Of a stretch of DNA of 16,471 nucleotides, positions 13,236 through 16,471 are shown in pieces. Positions within the stretch are counted from its first letter, which is position 1; each line of letters opens with the position of its first letter. The notes beneath the pieces are model-generated. The model was not told where the DNA came from. It searched no databases and saw only the letters and a list, made by a program, of their open reading frames with translations. The translations under genes were made by a program, and so were the position numbers. The DNA is from Nitrosopumilaceae archaeon (GTDB taxonomy: Archaea > Thermoproteota > Nitrososphaeria > Nitrososphaerales > Nitrosopumilaceae), in NCBI GenBank assembly GCA_007571225.1, contig RKRU01000081.1, positions 1-16,471 on the forward strand, read 5' to 3'.

Positions 13236-13244
13236 TTTTTATAA
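13236..13244. promoter_or_regulatory. Single TATA element shared by tRNA-Leu and rpoN
   Basis: The AT element tttttataa reads as ttataaaaa on the other strand, so it is TATA-like both ways. Its centre at 13240 is 25 bp from the tRNA 5' end (13215) and 26 bp from the rpoN GTG (13266). No other TATA-like sequence lies in the 50-bp gap. Confidence 0.6.
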
Positions 13245-13265
13245 TCCTTGGTTGTCGCTTACCTT

Positions 13266-13502
13266 GTGCTCATACCAATCAGGTGTTTTACATGTGGAAA
13301 CTTGATTGCAGACAAGTTTCAAGAGTACAACGAGATGCAAGAGAGTTCCCAGAGCCAAGAGGAGATACTAGGCTCGCTAGGAGTCGAGAGGTACTGTTGC
13401 AGGCGCATGCTGCTGACTACCGTTGAGACTATTCAACAGGTAATTCCATTCTATGAAGCCATACAGAAGAGACGGGTAGATGTCCAGTCCGAGATGAAGT
13501 AA
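13266..13502 (+). CDS. rpoN: RNA polymerase subunit Rpo10 (RpoN)
   Basis: This 78-residue zinc-binding subunit of archaeal RNA polymerase is the homologue of eukaryotic RPB10. It anchors the Rpo3/Rpo11 platform. The hallmark start PIRCFTCG holds Cys7 and Cys10, and ERYCCRRMLL holds the adjacent Cys44-Cys45, completing the zinc site. The C-terminal tail after QVIPFYE is a little longer than in many archaeal versions. The start is GTG, placed by the TATA element 26 bp upstream; extending to the TTG at 13248 would overlap that promoter. The stop and the enolase start share one base (TAATG), so the two are translationally coupled. Confidence 0.93.
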   Translation: MLIPIRCFTCGNLIADKFQEYNEMQESSQSQEEILGSLGVERYCCRRMLLTTVETIQQVIPFYEAIQKRRVDVQSEMK

Positions 13503-14761
13503 TGCCGCAGATAACGGCAGTCCAGGGCCGTCTTGTATACAACAGCCGTGGAAGCCCCACAATAGAGGTCGATGTAACGACAGACCGCAGACACGTAGGC
13601 AGAGTATCGGCCCCGTCGGGTGCAAGCGTGGGAATGCACGAGGCAATCGGTTTCCCGTCAGGAGGACCGGAGGCCAGTCTACGCATACTTGACGAGAACA
13701 AGACCCGCATGGTGGGGATTGACCCCACCGACATTGGGGAAATGCACCACGTACTGCGAGAGATTGATCAGACTCCAAACTATGCCCGGATCGGCGGCAG
13801 TCTTGCGTTTGCGCTCAGCATTGCGGCAGCCGAGTCGGCCTCCCTATCCGAAGATCTGCCACTATTTGCATTTCTGAGGTCGCGGCCGCCACTCTCCACG
13901 CACGCAACGCAGCCAAAGTTCCCATATCCACTTGGAAACGTACTTGGGGGCGGCGCGCACGCGGGGCCGGGTACGCCAGACATCCAGGAGATCCTCGTAT
14001 GTCCAAACGGGGCCAAGACCATATCAGATGCGATACAGACAAACCTAGAGGTCCATGCGGAGCTGCGCCGTGTCCTTCAGAGAATCGATCCGGGATTTAC
14101 CGGTGGAAAGGGCGACGAGGGCGGGTGGGCGCCAAAGCTTGACAACGAGCAGTCGTTGGAGGCCGCGGCAAGGGCCTGCGAGAACCTTGGATTTACACTC
14201 GGCAGGGAGGTGTCACTAGGAGTCGACTTTGCCTCGTCTACACAGTGGGATGCAGAAAAGAGGCGGTATGTATACGACAGGGCCGGCTTTGAGAACGACG
14301 TAAACGCCCAGCTGGAGTTCGTATCTGATATAATAACACGGTACAAGCTGATATACGCCGAAGATGCGGTACACGAGGAGGCGTTCGAAGAGATGTCATA
14401 CATCCGGGAGTGCTTCCCAGACGTACTGGTAACGGGAGACGACCTGACGGTCACAAACGCGGGCATCCTGTCCCGGGCAATAGATGCGGAATCGTGCAAC
14501 GCAGCAATACTAAAGGTAAATCAGGCAGGGGGACTTTACGACGCGCTGGAATTTGCTGACTTGGCTGCTGCAAACGGCATCAAACTTGTCACGTCACACC
14601 GCTCCGGTGAGTCTACAGACTCGCACATATCACACATCGGGGTTGCCACGGACTCAAAGATGCTCAAGGTGGGCGTGGTCGGAGGGGAGAGAGTTGCAAA
14701 GCTCAACGAACTCTTGCGGCTGCAATCGCTTGATTTAATATGTGGCATGGCGGCGTTGTAG
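13502..14761 (+). CDS. eno: Enolase (2-phosphoglycerate dehydratase)
   Basis: This 419-residue enzyme interconverts 2-phosphoglycerate and phosphoenolpyruvate; in an autotrophic archaeon it would serve mainly gluconeogenesis. Landmarks are NSRGSPTIEVDV at the start, the mobile loop SGASVG (42-44, with Val where Thr is usual), GGGAHAG with His153, catalytic Glu206 in KGDEGGWAP, magnesium ligands Asp242 (VDFASS), Glu287 (YAEDA) and Asp313 (TGDDLTVTN), the base Lys338 in LKVNQAG, SHRSGESTDS at 365-374, and Lys389 in MLKVGVVGGERVAKLNELLR. All catalytic groups are present. It lies between rpoN (one-base overlap) and rpsB (two-base gap), an arrangement in line with archaeal informational operons that include eno. 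Confidence 0.96.
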   Translation: MPQITAVQGRLVYNSRGSPTIEVDVTTDRRHVGRVSAPSGASVGMHEAIGFPSGGPEASLRILDENKTRMVGIDPTDIGEMHHVLREIDQTPNYARIGGSLAFALSIAAAESASLSEDLPLFAFLRSRPPLSTHATQPKFPYPLGNVLGGGAHAGPGTPDIQEILVCPNGAKTISDAIQTNLEVHAELRRVLQRIDPGFTGGKGDEGGWAPKLDNEQSLEAAARACENLGFTLGREVSLGVDFASSTQWDAEKRRYVYDRAGFENDVNAQLEFVSDIITRYKLIYAEDAVHEEAFEEMSYIRECFPDVLVTGDDLTVTNAGILSRAIDAESCNAAILKVNQAGGLYDALEFADLAAANGIKLVTSHRSGESTDSHISHIGVATDSKMLKVGVVGGERVAKLNELLRLQSLDLICGMAAL

Positions 14762-14763
14762 AA

Positions 14764-15390
14764 ATGAGTCAGCAGATTGCAGAAGCCACGGATATCCAAA
14801 AGAAGATACTGGCTACCGGAATACGGGTGGGCACGCAGGTAAAGACAAAGTTCATGCACCAGTTCATTACAAAGGCAAACCCAGAGGGCCTCTACATGTT
14901 GAACCTAGACATGACGCTGACCCGGATAAGGACTGCGGCCAAGTTCATCAACCGTGTGGGTACCGAAAACATAATTGTATGCTCTGCAAAGCAGTATGCC
15001 ATAACACCCATTGAAAAGTTCTGTGAAAAGATGGATGCCAAGATGTTGGTGGGAAGATTCATGCCGGGTACGCTTACAAACCCATCCCTACCTTACTATA
15101 TAGAACCCAAGCTTGTACTGATATCTGATCCGCAGATGGACGAGCAGGCCATAACCGAGGCCACCAATGCTGGAATACCAGTAATCGGGATTGCAAACAC
15201 GGACAACATCACATCCAACCTAGATGTAATAATACCTGCGAACAACCGAGGGCGCAAGGCGCTTGCTACGGTATACTGGCTTTTGGTGCGCCAGATAATG
15301 ATAGAGCGCGGCCAGCTTGGTGAGACGGACCCACTCGGATTTGAGATCGACGACTTTGAGACGAAGATCAACGAAGAAGACAACGAGTGA
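14764..15390 (+). CDS. rpsB: Small-subunit ribosomal protein uS2
   Basis: This 208-residue protein binds the 30S head-body junction. Family features are GTQVKTKFMHQFI, LDMTLTRIRTAAKFI, VCSAKQYAITPIEKF, RFMPGTLTNP, PKLVLISDPQMDEQAI, GIPVIGIANTDN and the C-terminal NRGRKALATVYWLLVR. The acidic tail (ending NEEDNE) is typical of archaeal forms. The ATG at 14764, two bases after the enolase stop, fits the usual short N-terminus; an upstream in-frame ATG at 14740 lies inside eno and adds residues without family similarity. Confidence 0.95.
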   Translation: MSQQIAEATDIQKKILATGIRVGTQVKTKFMHQFITKANPEGLYMLNLDMTLTRIRTAAKFINRVGTENIIVCSAKQYAITPIEKFCEKMDAKMLVGRFMPGTLTNPSLPYYIEPKLVLISDPQMDEQAITEATNAGIPVIGIANTDNITSNLDVIIPANNRGRKALATVYWLLVRQIMIERGQLGETDPLGFEIDDFETKINEEDNE

Positions 15391-15401
15391 ATAAACCGTA
15401 T

Positions 15402-15410
15402 CGTTATTAG
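15402..15410 (+). promoter_or_regulatory. TATA-like box for mevalonate kinase
   Basis: The element cgttattag is centred about 25 bp before the ATG at 15430, suggesting that mvk can be transcribed separately from the rpoN-eno-rpsB operon. Confidence 0.35.
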
Positions 15411-15429
15411 TGACTGGATACATGTACGT

Positions 15430-16434
15430 ATGAGGTCCGCCATGCACGACATCCCGACACATGGGGAGACGGTCACATCGTCTGCCCCGGGCAAGATAAT
15501 ACTCTTTGGAGAACACTTTATCGTACATGGGACAGACGCGATACTGTGCGCCATAGACCGGCACGTATATGTAACCGCCGCAAAGACAGAATCTGGCATA
15601 CACATAACGTCCGATGTGGGAGAGCTCAAGACCAGTACGATAACTGAGGATGCGCCCACAACTGCGCTGATGCCACTGCATCACCTAGCAAGGGCTGCCG
15701 CGCGAAGGGCGGGCTATTCGGGAGGAATCACGCTGCAGGTAAGATCCGAGATTCCCCCGGGTGCGGGACTGGGCTCCTCGTCTGCCTGCTGCGCTGCGGC
15801 CGCATCTGCCGTGCTCGGACTGCTCGGACTGGATGTGTCGGATACTGCCATAATGGATGCGGCCCTTGATGCCGAAAGGACAATACATCCGAACTTGTCT
15901 GGAGCCGATACTACCGCATCCCTTTATGGCGGAATATTTTTGTACAACCGGGGTGTGGGATATATAGGGCTGGAACCGCACAGGGCGGACAGGTTCGGAC
16001 TTGTCGTCTCAAATTCTGGCACGGCACATGATACGGACAGCATGGTGCGCCGTGTGCAGAGGTTCCGTGATAACCACGTAGCCATATTCTCAAGATTGCG
16101 TAAAGGCGAGCGCGAGCTAATCCAGCGGGCAGTGGAGATCCTCTCGGATCTCGAGGCGGGTGCGGCTGCCGAGTCGCTTGGCAGATTGGCCGCCATAAAC
16201 CAGTCATACTTGCGCAAGATCGGAGTCTCCAGTCCAGAACTGGACCGGTTGGTAGATGCGATGCAGAAGATTACATACGGCGCAAAGATTACTGGCGCTG
16301 GGGGAGGGGGCTGCGTGGTGGCATTCGCAGATGCTGGCTCCGTACGGGGCATAGTGACCGCTCTGCAGAAGATGGGGTATAGGGACTCTTTTGCAGTGGG
16401 GATTGATGAGGAGGGTTTGGTGCTGTCTTGCTAG
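15430..16434 (+). CDS. mvk: Mevalonate kinase (GHMP family)
   Basis: This 334-residue GHMP kinase phosphorylates mevalonate with ATP in the pathway to isoprenoids and archaeal lipids. Motifs are SAPGKIILFGEHFIVHG (motif 1, about 18-34), the ATP loop PPGAGLGSSSA at 109-119, HPNLSGADTTAS with the catalytic Asp160, and the glycine-rich motif 3 KITGAGGGGC at about 286-295. The length matches archaeal mevalonate kinases. The start at 15430 is preferred, with a TATA-like box about 25 bp upstream; an ATG at 15442 is an alternative. Its stop is followed within ten bases by a five-T run that may end transcription. Confidence 0.95.
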   Translation: MRSAMHDIPTHGETVTSSAPGKIILFGEHFIVHGTDAILCAIDRHVYVTAAKTESGIHITSDVGELKTSTITEDAPTTALMPLHHLARAAARRAGYSGGITLQVRSEIPPGAGLGSSSACCAAAASAVLGLLGLDVSDTAIMDAALDAERTIHPNLSGADTTASLYGGIFLYNRGVGYIGLEPHRADRFGLVVSNSGTAHDTDSMVRRVQRFRDNHVAIFSRLRKGERELIQRAVEILSDLEAGAAAESLGRLAAINQSYLRKIGVSSPELDRLVDAMQKITYGAKITGAGGGGCVVAFADAGSVRGIVTALQKMGYRDSFAVGIDEEGLVLSC

Positions 16435-16436
16435 CC

Positions 16437-16446
16437 CCATTTTTCC
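16437..16446 (+). terminator. Possible T-rich termination signal after mvk
   Basis: A short atttttcc tract follows three bases after the mevalonate kinase stop. Archaeal termination often uses such T-runs, but this one is short and the window ends soon after. Confidence 0.25.
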
Positions 16447-16471
16447 TAGATTTCTATGGTTCAGTAGACTC

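Noticed and set aside
15096..15659. 187-codon minus-strand frame over rpsB and mvk
   Set aside because: It is antisense to two strongly conserved genes and has no domain or start context.

Overview
The window looks like a chromosomal piece of an ammonia-oxidising archaeon of the Nitrososphaerota (Thaumarchaeota), most likely the Nitrosopumilales. The grounds are a rpoN-eno-rpsB-mvk block with archaeal protein types, a hemL-hemC-cobA-hemD tetrapyrrole operon, archaeal TATA boxes about 26 bp upstream of many start codons with no leader between them, and one tRNA gene. No species is claimed. The left 480 bases are visibly AT-richer than the rest.

Layout. (1) 1-868: a frameshifted mini-gene, an AT-rich stretch, a 43-codon zinc-finger gene, and a small unknown gene convergent with it. 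(2) 1023-6906: an accessory block. A 748-aa protein on the minus strand carries eight tandem copies of the N-terminal module of YgjP/DUF45 metallopeptidases followed by one catalytic HExxH domain. A second minus-strand protein (428 aa) has four divergent copies and no catalytic domain, with a decayed further copy just after its stop. Between them lies a compact arsenic-type cluster: arsR, divergent from an arsenate reductase and an aquaglyceroporin-like channel. (3) 7231-11359: hemL, hemC, cobA/sumT and hemD, converting glutamate-1-semialdehyde toward uroporphyrinogen III and precorrin-2 (siroheme/cobalamin branch); hemC and hemD carry in-frame satellite insertions. (4) 11399-12741: a small unknown protein, a satellite-rich spacer and a PAP2-type membrane phosphatase. 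(5) 12742-16434: a spacer with 14-bp and 74-bp tandem repeats, tRNA-Leu(GAG), then rpoN-eno-rpsB as a tight operon and mevalonate kinase behind its own TATA box.

The ars genes plausibly act together: ArsC reduces arsenate, the channel lets arsenite out in place of a pump, and ArsR represses from a shared divergent promoter region. The hem genes form one pathway with ATGA overlaps between the first three genes. The rpoN-eno-rpsB-mvk block is core informational and central metabolism.

The most unusual content is the pair of genes built from reiterated YgjP N-terminal modules. The second theme is abundant tandem repetition: unit lengths inside intact genes are multiples of three (3, 27, about 240 bp), while those in spacers or broken genes are not (14, 73, 74 bp), apart from one 72-bp case.
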